NCBI GenBank assembly: GCA_021776915.1
Contig: JAIQZU010000074.1
Span: forward strand, 1 to 64,000
Origin: Candidatus Scalindua sp.
Lineage (GTDB): Bacteria; Planctomycetota; Brocadiia; Brocadiales; Scalinduaceae
Length of the DNA: 64,000 nt
Direction of reading: 5' to 3'
The notes beneath the pieces were generated by a model that did not search any database, was not told where the DNA came from, and was given only the letters and a program-made list of their open reading frames with translations. Numbering within the stretch: position 1 is the first letter of the stretch; each line of letters opens with the position of its first letter. Made by a program: the position numbers and the translations under genes. Below are positions 54,675 to 64,000 of this stretch, piece by piece.

Positions 54675-55472
54675 TCAGCATTTATCTCTCAAGGCATCTT
54701 CCATGCTATAGAAACCCGGTGGTTTTCCAGACAAGAATTTTGCTGCACGAATGGCACCTATAGCAAAAGAATCCCTCGTTTGTGCTTTATGAACCAGTTC
54801 GAGCCGTTCGCCGCCACTGCAGAAAGTTATGGTATGTTCCCCTACGATGTCTCCGGATCGTATGGAATGTATACAGATTTGATCTTGTGGCCTTTCACCG
54901 GTAAGGCCTTTACGCCCATAGATTACTACATCATCCATTTTCCGATTTGTTGCAGAGCATATTTTCTCTGCAAGTTTTAAAGCTGTCCCACTCGGCGCAT
55001 CTTTCTTAAGACGATGATGCGATTCAATTATTTCAATATCAGACTCATTGCCAAGTATCTTTGAGACTGTCTCGGCAAGGTTAAAGAGCAAATTTACGCC
55101 AATACTCATGTTGGGAGAAAAAAGGCACGCTATCTTTTCAGATGCTTTGCTTATCTCCCCTTTTTGTTCACTGTCCAGACCGGTAGTACCTATTACTGCT
55201 GCAACTCCATTATCAACACAATACTTCAGCCTGGCCATGGTGGAAGCAGGAGCGGTAAAATCTATCAATACATCCGGTGAACCGCTAATCTCATGTGAAA
55301 TTACAACACCATCGTGCCCCTGACCGGTAACGGAACTTAAATCTTTCCCCATGTCAGGATGGCCTTCCATTTCAAGCGCTGTCACTAATTTCAGGCTTTC
55401 GTCTTTTTCAACAAGCCCTGCAATCCTCAATCCCATACGGCCACAGACACCATTTATTCCGATATTTATCAT
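54675..55472 (-). CDS. dapB: 4-hydroxy-tetrahydrodipicolinate reductase
   Basis: A 265-residue NAD(P)H-dependent enzyme of the diaminopimelate/lysine pathway. It has GINGVCGRMGLRIAG at the start, IGTTGL, the SPNMSIGVNLLF and ESHHRLKKDAPSGTAL catalytic region (His-His and Lys) and RSGDIVGEH. It is upstream of dnaK on the same strand but separated by almost 300 bases, so likely a separate unit. Confidence 0.95.
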   Translation of the reverse strand: MINIGINGVCGRMGLRIAGLVEKDESLKLVTALEMEGHPDMGKDLSSVTGQGHDGVVISHEISGSPDVLIDFTAPASTMARLKYCVDNGVAAVIGTTGLDSEQKGEISKASEKIACLFSPNMSIGVNLLFNLAETVSKILGNESDIEIIESHHRLKKDAPSGTALKLAEKICSATNRKMDDVVIYGRKGLTGERPQDQICIHSIRSGDIVGEHTITFCSGGERLELVHKAQTRDSFAIGAIRAAKFLSGKPPGFYSMEDALRDKC

Positions 55473-55605
55473 ATAATTATTAACCTTCTATTTCTAAAAA
55501 ATTTAATATTTGAATAAAGATATATACCGTATCCCATTTGACAGAAACCCGTATAATCAAAAACTCTTAATAAAAAATGCACATTTAATCGTGGGCATAG
55601 ATGTA

Positions 55606-56493
55606 CTATTTACCACGCATTTTTCTATACCTTTTGCTTGCATTCTTAAGATAACCTCTCTCCTTCCTCGTCAAACTCTTCATACCTGTACGGTTGACCT
55701 TATCCAGCAAAGCATCAACTCCATTTTTAACTTCTTCCTCTTTTTCATATTCCTTCTCCTTCTGTTGATTCTGCCACGATATGAGAAAGTTACTAAATCT
55801 GGGCTCATAACGAATAAACAGGAAACCATAAAGTAGTCCTCCGAGATGAGCGAAATGTGCAACATTACCACCAGTTGGGATAAGGCAGTTAACTACCGTT
55901 ATGCCGGCAAAAATCATTACAAGATACTTTGCTTTTATCGGGAATATATAGAAGATTACGGTAGTGTTCGGGAATAACATTGCAAATGCAATTTCAACGG
56001 CAAAAATTGCACCAGAAGCGCCAAGGATCGGACTATCAGGCGTGAACAAACATCCAAATATGCCGGCAAAAATACCTGCCGTAAAGTACATGGTCAAGAA
56101 TCTCCTTGTACCCATAGCCCTTTCAACTTCACTGCCGAACATCCATAAAACAAGCATGTTGAATATTATGTGCCAGGGATCGGAAACACTATGCAGAAAC
56201 ATGTATGTTACGAACTGCCATAGCCAGAGTTTTCCTATAGCAAGCGGTTGGTAGAGCCAGAAAAGAGTTGTAAATCGGTCAGGTCCCAACCGTACATGAT
56301 GAACAACTCCATCGGTTTCTGGAGATATACCCATGACCGGCATCCCCCACTGAGAACTAATAGTGGAAAATAGAAGCTGAATTATAAAAACAGTGACATT
56401 TGCAACTATCAGTATCATTATAACCCTGGTCCATTTACTTCCTATTGATACACCAAACCCGGGCTTGTAGTAACTATCATTATAGTTTGCCAT
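55606..56493 (-). CDS. Rhomboid family protease 2
   Basis: A 295-residue rhomboid with about six spans, catalytic Ser160 (LGASGAIFA) and His216 (HFAHLGG). Asn112 in HIIFNMLVLW supports activity. A 60-residue charged cytoplasmic tail (QKEKEYEKEEEV) follows, as in many planctomycete and Bacteroidetes rhomboids. It lies 133 bases upstream of dapB. Confidence 0.92.
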   Translation of the reverse strand: MANYNDSYYKPGFGVSIGSKWTRVIMILIVANVTVFIIQLLFSTISSQWGMPVMGISPETDGVVHHVRLGPDRFTTLFWLYQPLAIGKLWLWQFVTYMFLHSVSDPWHIIFNMLVLWMFGSEVERAMGTRRFLTMYFTAGIFAGIFGCLFTPDSPILGASGAIFAVEIAFAMLFPNTTVIFYIFPIKAKYLVMIFAGITVVNCLIPTGGNVAHFAHLGGLLYGFLFIRYEPRFSNFLISWQNQQKEKEYEKEEEVKNGVDALLDKVNRTGMKSLTRKERGYLKNASKRYRKMRGK

Positions 56494-56838
56494 TTCTATC
56501 AGGGATTAATATTTTGAAAATTCATAACTTGCTAATTTCAGGACCTTTAGTGTGGAACAAGGTTGAACTTTCAATATAACTAATTCAATAAAAAAGTCAA
56601 GGTTGTTATATAGGTTTCAATTGGCTCCAATCCTCATAGAGGCAATCTATCTTTTTCTGCTGAATAGAAACACTTTTAAAGAAACATGTTCACCTATTTG
56701 ATATGAAAAGCACATTATAGTTTATCTGTCATCTCTGAAAGCGAAGGATCCCTGCCATGTATTTATATAAGGATTACAGAGACGTGAAATTCTGCGTCGT
56801 TTCCATAATAAGGACAAAGCTTTGCGGCATTACAGATA
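56494..56838. other. Gene-free stretch
   Basis: 345 AT-rich bases upstream of rhomboid 2 and downstream of the LptF/G-like gene. I see no gene, hairpin or repeat worth naming. Confidence 0.6.
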
Positions 56839-58452
56839 TTATTCATTAAGTATTTTTCTAAACAGAAAAACACTGACAATGATATTAACAGCATTTGCCG
56901 CCCAAACGGAAGGAATAATTGGAAAACTCATACTATCTGCTAAAACTAATCCAGTCGCAACCAACGGGTAGTAAACAAAAAGTATTAATATAAAACTAAT
57001 CCCTAAACTAACAAGCATATTACTGCTTCTTGTCATTATACCTAATGGAATACCTATCAATATAAACGTAAGATTGGCAAGAGAAGGTGAAAGTCTCTTG
57101 TGAATGTTTATTGACAGTTCACGACTCATTTTTTGCTTTTCTGCAATCTCAACGTGTTCAGAAAGTACCAGGCGTTCTTTTTCCATATCTTCTTTGATAC
57201 GGAGAAAACCTTCTACATCTAACCCTATCTCATCAATCTTCTTATTCTCATCTTCTATCACTCTTTCAGATATCGACACCCTTCTCTTCGCTTTCTTGAT
57301 CCTGCGTTTCTCTTTCTCTATTATCTTCTCAATCAACAAAACATTTTTCTCAAATTCCTCATCACTCTTTCGATTAAACCCCATAATTTCCATGTTTTTT
57401 TCAATCTCTTTCTCTTGTGTCAACCTACTTATATTATCCCGCGCCACATTTATGTAGTTTTCAAAGATACTGATATCAAACTTTGCACGTTTTATCGTCC
57501 CTTCCTGCTTTGATATATTCGCTTTTAACTTCTTTATTTCCACTTCAGCTTTTTGCAGACGCCCTTGAACTCTTTCCTTTTTCTCATTTATAGTCGAAAT
57601 TTCTCTCATGGTAATCTTGATAGTTTCTTCCGGATCTACAACCAGCTTCTCTGAACCACTTAATTCCTCGTTAATTTCTCCCCTTTGTGCAATAAGACTT
57701 GTCAGCGTTGCATATTTAAGCGCTGTATGTCTCACGCTCTGCCTTAATGGAATTTCAAACACAGCTTCCTCAAAACTCCCCATTTTAGGAGTATCTATAC
57801 TGCTCTTAATATCAGGCTTAATAAATTCACCACGCCTTAATGTCAGCAAAACCCTATTACCAGAATCACCTACTTCTATTTCACCTTCCTCTGCCAACAA
57901 TATATTAACTATATAGTCATCAGCATACTCAAAAACTGCAATGTCTTTATAAATACCGTCTTCCAGACTACCTATGTAAATTTGATATGGATAGAAATCA
58001 ACCTTTTTTTTGGCTCTTATAAAGTGTGTCGCAAGTACTCGTTTGACTGCTTTTTCCTGAAGTTGTCTTACTTTAAAATATGACCTGGGTAATACTTCTG
58101 CATTTAGATATAAAGTTAATATACTGAAGATTACTCCGGTAACGACTATCGGAGTCACTATGTTATGAAGATGCATGCCAGCTATTCTGATTGCCGTGAT
58201 TTCATTATCAGCACTCAGCCTTCCATAAGTCATAACCGTAGCGGTAAGTAATGCAGAAGGTAAAGCATGCGGGAAGGTATATAAGGCCATGTAAGGAAGA
58301 ACTGAAACAAGACTTGGCACATCAAGCCCTTTATGAAGCAGTTGAATTGAAAACCCAAGTAACAACAAAAATTCGAGACATAACAGTGCCGGCACAAATG
58401 TCCTGAATAACTCTTTTACTAAGTATTTATGTAAGATATTGATATTAATCAT
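56839..58452 (-). CDS. LptF/LptG-type permease with coiled-coil insertion
   Basis: A 537-residue permease of the lipopolysaccharide export family, about 170 residues longer than usual. Three N-terminal spans, a periplasmic jelly-roll region (about 130-240) and three C-terminal spans (440-535; GIPLGIMTRSSN) match LptF/G. Between them, residues about 265-435 are a long charged coiled coil (KKERVQGRLQKAEVEIKKLK and similar). The partner permease and the ATPase are not in the window. It is divergent from an MsbA-like exporter, a lipid A flippase relative. Confidence 0.85.
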   Translation of the reverse strand: MININILHKYLVKELFRTFVPALLCLEFLLLLGFSIQLLHKGLDVPSLVSVLPYMALYTFPHALPSALLTATVMTYGRLSADNEITAIRIAGMHLHNIVTPIVVTGVIFSILTLYLNAEVLPRSYFKVRQLQEKAVKRVLATHFIRAKKKVDFYPYQIYIGSLEDGIYKDIAVFEYADDYIVNILLAEEGEIEVGDSGNRVLLTLRRGEFIKPDIKSSIDTPKMGSFEEAVFEIPLRQSVRHTALKYATLTSLIAQRGEINEELSGSEKLVVDPEETIKITMREISTINEKKERVQGRLQKAEVEIKKLKANISKQEGTIKRAKFDISIFENYINVARDNISRLTQEKEIEKNMEIMGFNRKSDEEFEKNVLLIEKIIEKEKRRIKKAKRRVSISERVIEDENKKIDEIGLDVEGFLRIKEDMEKERLVLSEHVEIAEKQKMSRELSINIHKRLSPSLANLTFILIGIPLGIMTRSSNMLVSLGISFILILFVYYPLVATGLVLADSMSFPIIPSVWAANAVNIIVSVFLFRKILNE

Positions 58453-58669
58453 ATTTGTAGATAGTGTTATGTTGTGAAAGATATCAGATTTATAATCTCA
58501 AAATCGATTATATCTATATGACTTTGAATCGGCCAATAATAAATATCTAATCGGACAACTACTGTAGGAAGCACAATCTTTTTATTGACAAAAACCTTTT
58601 GTGTGATAACATCATTTTGGAAATCCTACAGGTGTTTTATATACATAACAAGTCAAACTGAAGAGTCAT

Positions 58670-60553
58670 ATGTCCAGAAACAACAATACTATAAGAGAAT
58701 GTGCCAGACTGTTTTCATACGCAAAACCACATTGGAAGATATTTGTGTTAACCCTGATCTGCATGGGGCTTTTCACACTGTTCATTGGCGCTCAATTAGC
58801 ATTAATCAAACCCGTAATAGATCGTTTGATAAGTGAAGAAGCAATCAGTTCTTCACAAGCGACACACAACCTGCAAAACAAAAAAGATTCAGGGGACGTA
58901 TTAAGCAGTTTAAGCCGAAAAGCTGTCATTAGAATAAAAGAGACAACATTCATATCAAAATTTGAAGAATTGTTGAAGAAATTAACAAGCTCTTTTACTT
59001 TCATAGGCATCCTTGTTGCGATTATGGCTCCATTTATTTTTGCTTTCAGTTACCTGCAAACATACCTGAAAAACCATGTCATGTGGAGAGTACTCATGGA
59101 TATACGAAATCATCTATGTGAACATTTACTCCCACAATCACTGAGTTATTTTGAAAATAGAAAGAGTGGAGAACTGATCTCCAGACTTACCAATGATATT
59201 ACAGCAACACAATACGGACTTTCGATACTGTTTGACAGCGTTCTCCTTCAACCCATGCGTCTGTTATGCGGATTGGGACTGGCCTTTTATTTTACCTGGA
59301 AGCTGTCTCTGTTTACATTTATACTGTTCCCGATTGTCATTATTCCTGTATTGGTTTTTGGACGCAAGATAAAAAAATATGGAAGTAAAAGTTTAATGCA
59401 TTTAGGAGAACTGACCGATGCCATGCGAGAAATGTTTTCAGGAATCAGGATTGTAAAAGCCTTTAAGATGGAAGACGAAGAAATCGTAGAATTCAAATAT
59501 TTAAATTCAAGGTTATTTAAAAGAATGATGCAGACAGTCAAGGCAAAGGCCCTGAATACAAGTACTACCGAGTTTATCTATTCATTAGGATTAGCCTCAA
59601 TCATAATCGTTGGCGGTTATGTTATTACAACCAATAAAATCACTCCGGGTTCACTCGGTGGATTTGTTACCGTAACTGCATTCTTGATACTTCCATCAGT
59701 AAAGAAATTGGCTAAAAGCTATGGACAACTACAGGAATCCTTGGCTGGTGCAAGCCGGGTATTCGAGTTGCTCGACCAGCGTCCATCAATCACAGATAAC
59801 CCTGATGCCATAGAGTTGAAAAAAATAGAGAAAAACGTCTCGTTTAAAAACGTAAACTTCGCATACGACAGCATACCGGTACTCAAGAGCATCAACCTTA
59901 CGGTTGAAAAGGGACAGATAATTGCAATAGTGGGAGAAAGCGGTGCAGGCAAATCTACAATGCTCGACCTTGTCCCGCGTTTTTATGACCCTCTCAGTGG
60001 AGCTATCGAGATCGACGGCACAGATATCCGTTTAATAAAGCGTGATTCACTCCTGGAGAATATTGCAATTGTCAGCCAGCAGACATTTCTGTTCAATAGA
60101 AGCTTTAAAGACAACATCCTGTGTGGGCGTAGAGACGCAAGTTTAGAAGAGATAGAAGATGCGGCAAAGGCAGCGAACATACATGATTTCATCAAAGGTC
60201 TTCCCAAGGGCTATGATACCGCAGTGGGAGAGCAGGGAGTGAAACTATCAGGGGGACAAAGGCAGAGGGTGACTATAGCAAGGGCAATTCTCAAGAACGC
60301 GCCTATATTGATCCTGGACGAAGCCACATCATCTTTAGATTCTGAATCTGAAAAGCTTGTCCAGGAAGCATTGGATAATCTAATGAAAGGCAAGACAACT
60401 TTCGTTATCGCACATCGCTTATCAACCATACGTCATGCGGACAGAATCGTAGTCTTAAAAAACGGTTGTATTGTTGAAACCGGCACACATGATGAACTGA
60501 TAGAAAAAGAGGGAGAATATAAAAAGCTGTATAGAATACAGTTTGAGACCTGA
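58670..60553 (+). CDS. MsbA-like ABC exporter
   Basis: A 627-residue half-transporter. Residues 20-330 hold six spans with an unusually long first external loop (about 55-95). The ATPase has Walker A GESGAGKST, the Q-loop SQQTFLF, signature LSGGQRQRV and Walker B LILDEATSSLDSE. It probably flips lipid A-core or another lipid. Its divergent neighbour is the LptF/G-like permease; rfbD follows after 60 bases. Confidence 0.93.
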   Translation: MSRNNNTIRECARLFSYAKPHWKIFVLTLICMGLFTLFIGAQLALIKPVIDRLISEEAISSSQATHNLQNKKDSGDVLSSLSRKAVIRIKETTFISKFEELLKKLTSSFTFIGILVAIMAPFIFAFSYLQTYLKNHVMWRVLMDIRNHLCEHLLPQSLSYFENRKSGELISRLTNDITATQYGLSILFDSVLLQPMRLLCGLGLAFYFTWKLSLFTFILFPIVIIPVLVFGRKIKKYGSKSLMHLGELTDAMREMFSGIRIVKAFKMEDEEIVEFKYLNSRLFKRMMQTVKAKALNTSTTEFIYSLGLASIIIVGGYVITTNKITPGSLGGFVTVTAFLILPSVKKLAKSYGQLQESLAGASRVFELLDQRPSITDNPDAIELKKIEKNVSFKNVNFAYDSIPVLKSINLTVEKGQIIAIVGESGAGKSTMLDLVPRFYDPLSGAIEIDGTDIRLIKRDSLLENIAIVSQQTFLFNRSFKDNILCGRRDASLEEIEDAAKAANIHDFIKGLPKGYDTAVGEQGVKLSGGQRQRVTIARAILKNAPILILDEATSSLDSESEKLVQEALDNLMKGKTTFVIAHRLSTIRHADRIVVLKNGCIVETGTHDELIEKEGEYKKLYRIQFET

Positions 60554-60613
60554 GACAGACAATTCACAACTCTCCATATACAGCCCCCATAAAACACACA
60601 TTCAAAACAGATT

Positions 60614-61477
60614 ATGAAAATATTAATTACCGGATCACACGGCATGCTGGGAACAGATATAGTAAACCTGCTTCAAGAAAAGATGTCTTCGCCCATCCAC
60701 AATGAAGACCTGGAAGTTATAGTGGCCCCACACGAAAAACTTGATATTACACTTGAAGATGAAGTATCAAAATTTATTTCCAGTCATGCGCCGGATATTA
60801 TTCTTAATTGTGCCGCATTTACAAACGTTGACAAGTGTGAGACTGAAAGAGAAATGGCATTCAAGGTTAATGCATCAGGCCCAAAATATATCGCCTCTGC
60901 TGCAAAAGAATGTGGCGCCAGGGTTATTCACATCAGTACTGATTTCGTTTTTGACGGTAGTAATGACAGTCCATACAATGAGGACAACCGGACCAATCCA
61001 TTGTCAGAATATGGCAGGACAAAACTTGAAGGTGAAAGGAATATACAGGATTACTGCAATTCATTTCTTATAGTAAGAACTTCATGGTTGTTCGGACATC
61101 ATGGGGTCAACTTCGTGGAAAAGATGCTTGAACTGGCAGGACACAAAAAAGAACTCTCCATTGTTACTGATGAAACTGGATCTCCCACATATACTGCAGA
61201 CCTGGCCGAAGCTCTGTGGGTCTTAATAAAGAAGGGATGTGAAGGTATTTTCCATGTAGCTAATGAAGGAAGTTGTTCACGCTATGAATGGGCAAAGTAT
61301 ATCTTTGAAACGCTGAGTTACAATATTAAAGTTAACCCGATAAAATCATCTCAATACAAACGCCCTGCAAAAGTCCCTCTTAATTCAACTCTGAACTGTC
61401 AAAAGCTCACCACAATTACCGGTACACAAATGAGACCCTGGCAAGAAGCATTAAGTGCATATCTGAATAAACAATAA
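60614..61477 (+). CDS. rfbD: dTDP-4-dehydrorhamnose reductase
   Basis: A 287-residue extended short-chain dehydrogenase. NAD(P) site is ITGSHGMLG, and the catalytic SEYGRTKLEGE carries the Y-x-x-x-K pair. It makes dTDP-L-rhamnose or a related sugar in cell-surface glycan synthesis. No other rfb genes are here. It is 6 bases upstream of uvrA. Confidence 0.92.
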   Translation: MKILITGSHGMLGTDIVNLLQEKMSSPIHNEDLEVIVAPHEKLDITLEDEVSKFISSHAPDIILNCAAFTNVDKCETEREMAFKVNASGPKYIASAAKECGARVIHISTDFVFDGSNDSPYNEDNRTNPLSEYGRTKLEGERNIQDYCNSFLIVRTSWLFGHHGVNFVEKMLELAGHKKELSIVTDETGSPTYTADLAEALWVLIKKGCEGIFHVANEGSCSRYEWAKYIFETLSYNIKVNPIKSSQYKRPAKVPLNSTLNCQKLTTITGTQMRPWQEALSAYLNKQ

Positions 61478-61483
61478 ACACAC

Positions 61484-64000
61484 ATGAAGAAATCAATAAT
61501 CGCCCGTGGCATCAGGGTACACAATCTGAAGAATATTAATATAGATATTCCATTACGTAAACTGATAGTGATAACCGGCGTCAGCGGTTCCGGCAAATCA
61601 AGCCTGGCCTTTGATACACTGTATGCTGAAGGCCAGAGGAGATATGTAGAATCTTTTTCCGCTTATGCCCGTCAGTTTCTGGAAAGGATGGACAAGCCGG
61701 ATGTAGACCATATAGAGGGAATACCTCCCGCAATTGCAATCGAGCAAAAGAATCCCGTAAAGAACCGTCGATCCACTGTCGGCACTGCAACCGAGATAAA
61801 TGATTATCTCAGGCTCCTCTTTGCACGCATAGGCAAGACGTACTGCACAAAGTGCGGAGAAATAGTTCAAAACGATACAATATTCCAAATCTCAGATTGT
61901 ATACTGTCACTACCGGAAAGCACCAGATTCCTTGTTACATTTCCAATTACAATCAGTAAAAAGATAACCAGCGACATGCAGGTTTCCGCCTTGAAGGAAC
62001 GAGGTATAATAAGAGTTCTTGCAGATAATAATATCATAGACATCTCACTTCTACCGAAAGAGTTTGATATACGCAAGTATAAGTCAGTTGCCGGAATAGT
62101 AGACAGATTAGTAGTGGGTAAAAAGATTAAGGGCCGCCTTATAGATAGCCTTGAGACAGCTTACAGGCTGGGTTTTGGATATCTCAGGATCATCTTCTTA
62201 TCTGATGAAATTAAGAGAGATATAAAAGATAATATCGTTGAGCCAAATTCTTTTACAAAGAAACTTGCAGGGAAAAAGCTTAAGGCAGTCTTAATAAAAG
62301 ATTCAGAATGGTGTGAAGTATCGTATAGCGGTCACTTCTGTTGCAATAATTGTAATATAGAGTATAAAACACCCACCCACCATTTGTTTTCCTTTAATAA
62401 TCCCCTGGGGGCATGTCAGAAATGTCAGGGCTTTGGCCACACTATTGAAATCGATATGAACCTCGTCGTGCCTGACAAGTCAAAAACCATTAATGAGGGC
62501 GCAATAGCCCCCTGGAATTCACCGGCCTATTATAACCTGCTCGAAGAATTGCAGGCAGCAGCGCCAGATTACAATATCCCACTTGACATACCATTCAATA
62601 AATTAACAAAAGACCAGTTAAGATTAATTGATGAGGGAACAGACAGTTTCACAGGTATTGGTGAATTCTTTGGCTGGTTAGAGGAAAAGAAATATAAGAT
62701 GCACGTCAGGGTATTGCTCAGCAAATACAGATGCTATACCGTATGCTCAGAATGTAGCGGTACCAGGCTTAATCCATCTGCTCATAATGTAAGGATAAAT
62801 CAACTTAATATATCAGACACATGCAGCATGTCTATTGACGAAGCATACAGTTTCTTTGAAGGAATAAAGCTCTTAAAATATGAGGAGGAAGTAGCAAGAC
62901 TCCTGCTACTGGAAATAAAGAAAAGACTTGGCTACATGGTTAAAGTCGGATTGGGGTATTTGACACTGGACAGAATGACAAGGACTTTGTCTGGTGGAGA
63001 GGCGCAGAGAGTAAATCTGACCACTTCACTCGGCTCCTCGCTCGTTAATACATTATATATTCTTGATGAACCAAGCATCGGGCTGCATCCAAGAGATACT
63101 AAACGCCTGATCGATATACTGGTGCGGCTTAGAGACATCGGAAACACCGTCATAGTAGTCGAGCATGACAGAGACATGATTAAGTCCGCAGATTACCTCA
63201 TAGACCTTGGGCCTGAAGCAGGAGAGAATGGCGGTAATATTGTTTATGCCGGAGATGCAAAGAAAATACCCTCTAAAAACGGCTCATTAACAGGACAATA
63301 TTTGAAAGGCAAGAAGCAGATAGAATTGCCTTTGGCCAGAAGGAAACCAACTCATAACCATATTGAAATTACCGGCGCGACTGAAAACAACCTGAAAGAT
63401 ATTACCGTGCAATTTCCCCTCAAGGTATTTACCTGTGTAACCGGTGTATCAGGCTCCGGCAAAAGCACACTTATCCAGGATACCCTGTACGGCGCCCTTA
63501 AAAGAAGAATGGGAATCTATAATGGCCTTATAGGAAAACACAATGACCTGAACATCAATGGACACATAGACGACGTAATCATGGTTGACCAATCACCTAT
63601 TGGCAGGACGCCCAGGTCAAATCCGGTTACCTATGTAAAGGTATTCGATTTTATAAGAAAGATATTTGCTTCCACCAGGGAGGCAAGATTACACAATTAC
63701 ACTCAAAGCTCTTTCTCTTTTAATGTCAAAGGCGGCAGGTGTGATCATTGTGAGGGTTGTGGTTATATAAAGGTGGATATGCAGTTTCTTGCCGATGTAT
63801 ACGTAACCTGTGATCAATGCCACGGCAAGCGTTTCAGGAAAGATATTCTGGAAGTTTGCTTCAAAGATAAGAACATTCACGAAGTTCTGGAAATGACAGT
63901 AAGCGAAGCAATGAAGTTCTTTTCTACACATAACAAGCATGCGCCGACATCAGACATGCACAGCAGTTTTTCTAAAGCTGCATCTCATATTAAAAAGGGA
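61484..64000 (+). CDS. uvrA: Excinuclease ABC subunit A (partial, runs off right edge)
   Basis: The 839 visible codons are open to the edge. UvrA recognises DNA damage in nucleotide-excision repair. The first ATPase half has GVSGSGKSSLAFDTLYAEG; zinc sites are seen at CTKCG, CQKCQGFG and CDHCEGCG / CDQCHGKRF; the signature LSGGEAQRV and LDEPSIGLHP are present; the second Walker A is GVSGSGKSTL. It starts six bases after rfbD without a clear ribosome site. Confidence 0.95.
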   Translation, partial: MKKSIIARGIRVHNLKNINIDIPLRKLIVITGVSGSGKSSLAFDTLYAEGQRRYVESFSAYARQFLERMDKPDVDHIEGIPPAIAIEQKNPVKNRRSTVGTATEINDYLRLLFARIGKTYCTKCGEIVQNDTIFQISDCILSLPESTRFLVTFPITISKKITSDMQVSALKERGIIRVLADNNIIDISLLPKEFDIRKYKSVAGIVDRLVVGKKIKGRLIDSLETAYRLGFGYLRIIFLSDEIKRDIKDNIVEPNSFTKKLAGKKLKAVLIKDSEWCEVSYSGHFCCNNCNIEYKTPTHHLFSFNNPLGACQKCQGFGHTIEIDMNLVVPDKSKTINEGAIAPWNSPAYYNLLEELQAAAPDYNIPLDIPFNKLTKDQLRLIDEGTDSFTGIGEFFGWLEEKKYKMHVRVLLSKYRCYTVCSECSGTRLNPSAHNVRINQLNISDTCSMSIDEAYSFFEGIKLLKYEEEVARLLLLEIKKRLGYMVKVGLGYLTLDRMTRTLSGGEAQRVNLTTSLGSSLVNTLYILDEPSIGLHPRDTKRLIDILVRLRDIGNTVIVVEHDRDMIKSADYLIDLGPEAGENGGNIVYAGDAKKIPSKNGSLTGQYLKGKKQIELPLARRKPTHNHIEITGATENNLKDITVQFPLKVFTCVTGVSGSGKSTLIQDTLYGALKRRMGIYNGLIGKHNDLNINGHIDDVIMVDQSPIGRTPRSNPVTYVKVFDFIRKIFASTREARLHNYTQSSFSFNVKGGRCDHCEGCGYIKVDMQFLADVYVTCDQCHGKRFRKDILEVCFKDKNIHEVLEMTVSEAMKFFSTHNKHAPTSDMHSSFSKAASHIKKG

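Noticed and set aside
60129-60140. An exact GTAGAGACGCAA match in the ABC exporter gene
   Set aside because: It encodes conserved ATPase-domain residues (GRRDAS) with no inverted partner nearby, so it is a chance match, not a REP copy.

Overview
The window is about 40% GC by eye, gene-dense, and chromosomal in character. It contains no rRNA, tRNA or CRISPR array that I can recognise. The gene set indicates a Gram-negative-type anaerobe or microaerophile. Envelope functions include an LptF/G permease, an MsbA-like exporter, several lipoproteins and murein hydrolases. Oxygen defence is of the rubrerythrin/desulforedoxin type, and there is pyruvate phosphate dikinase and a 19-repeat TPR protein. 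This fits Planctomycetota of the anammox order Brocadiales best, but that is inference: no taxonomic marker is present, and Nitrospirota or Desulfobacterota relatives are not excluded.

Layout. (1) 1-7700: a partial MltA-like lipoprotein, purH, and a ppdK-TPR gene pair. (2) 7700-13700: a HEPN-MNT toxin-antitoxin pair, then a leftward iron/peroxide-stress island (iscU, HisJ-type PHP phosphatase, two ferritin-like rubrerythrins, a rubredoxin-desulforedoxin fusion, an NADH:rubredoxin-reductase-like flavoprotein, a TlpA thioredoxin and a PerR-like regulator). (3) 13700-20300: an accessory stretch with unknown ORFs, a SEC-C protein, a REP-associated transposase sitting in a gene remnant, PqiA, an HTH/Zn-ribbon regulator and a two-gene MotA/MotB-like membrane pair. 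(4) 20300-29400: a glycolate-oxidase-like operon (two glcD paralogues and glcF), a phosphoesterase, dprA, aroB and folC. (5) 29500-31000: a ParE-type toxin-antitoxin pair followed by a junction of two truncated genes. (6) 31000-37000: ACT protein, two secreted proteins, a Tat-signal radical SAM enzyme, and a DUF1538 pair with PII-like and CBS proteins. (7) 37000-46100: a fused spermidine synthase/transporter, an NtrC-type regulator, and a leftward c-di-GMP-flavoured cluster (HD-GYP, PilZ, MshEN-like, three unknowns). (8) 46100-64000: amidase, two rhomboids, flippase-like protein, dnaK-clpB, dapB, LptF/G, MsbA-like exporter, rfbD and the 5' part of uvrA.

The most unusual feature is a set of dispersed, palindromic, modular repeats. 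One family (six copies) is built from hairpins capped by GAAA on one strand. Some copies carry an extra palindromic module inserted exactly in a hairpin loop, and a related inner module sits inside a different outer palindrome elsewhere. One copy supplies the ribosome binding site of glcF. The most interesting protein system is the MotA/MotB-like pair at 17923-20145, whose plug-side partner carries a very long coiled coil and an unrecognised C-terminal domain. Several starts were moved downstream because the longer reading frames begin in repeats or lack a Shine-Dalgarno.
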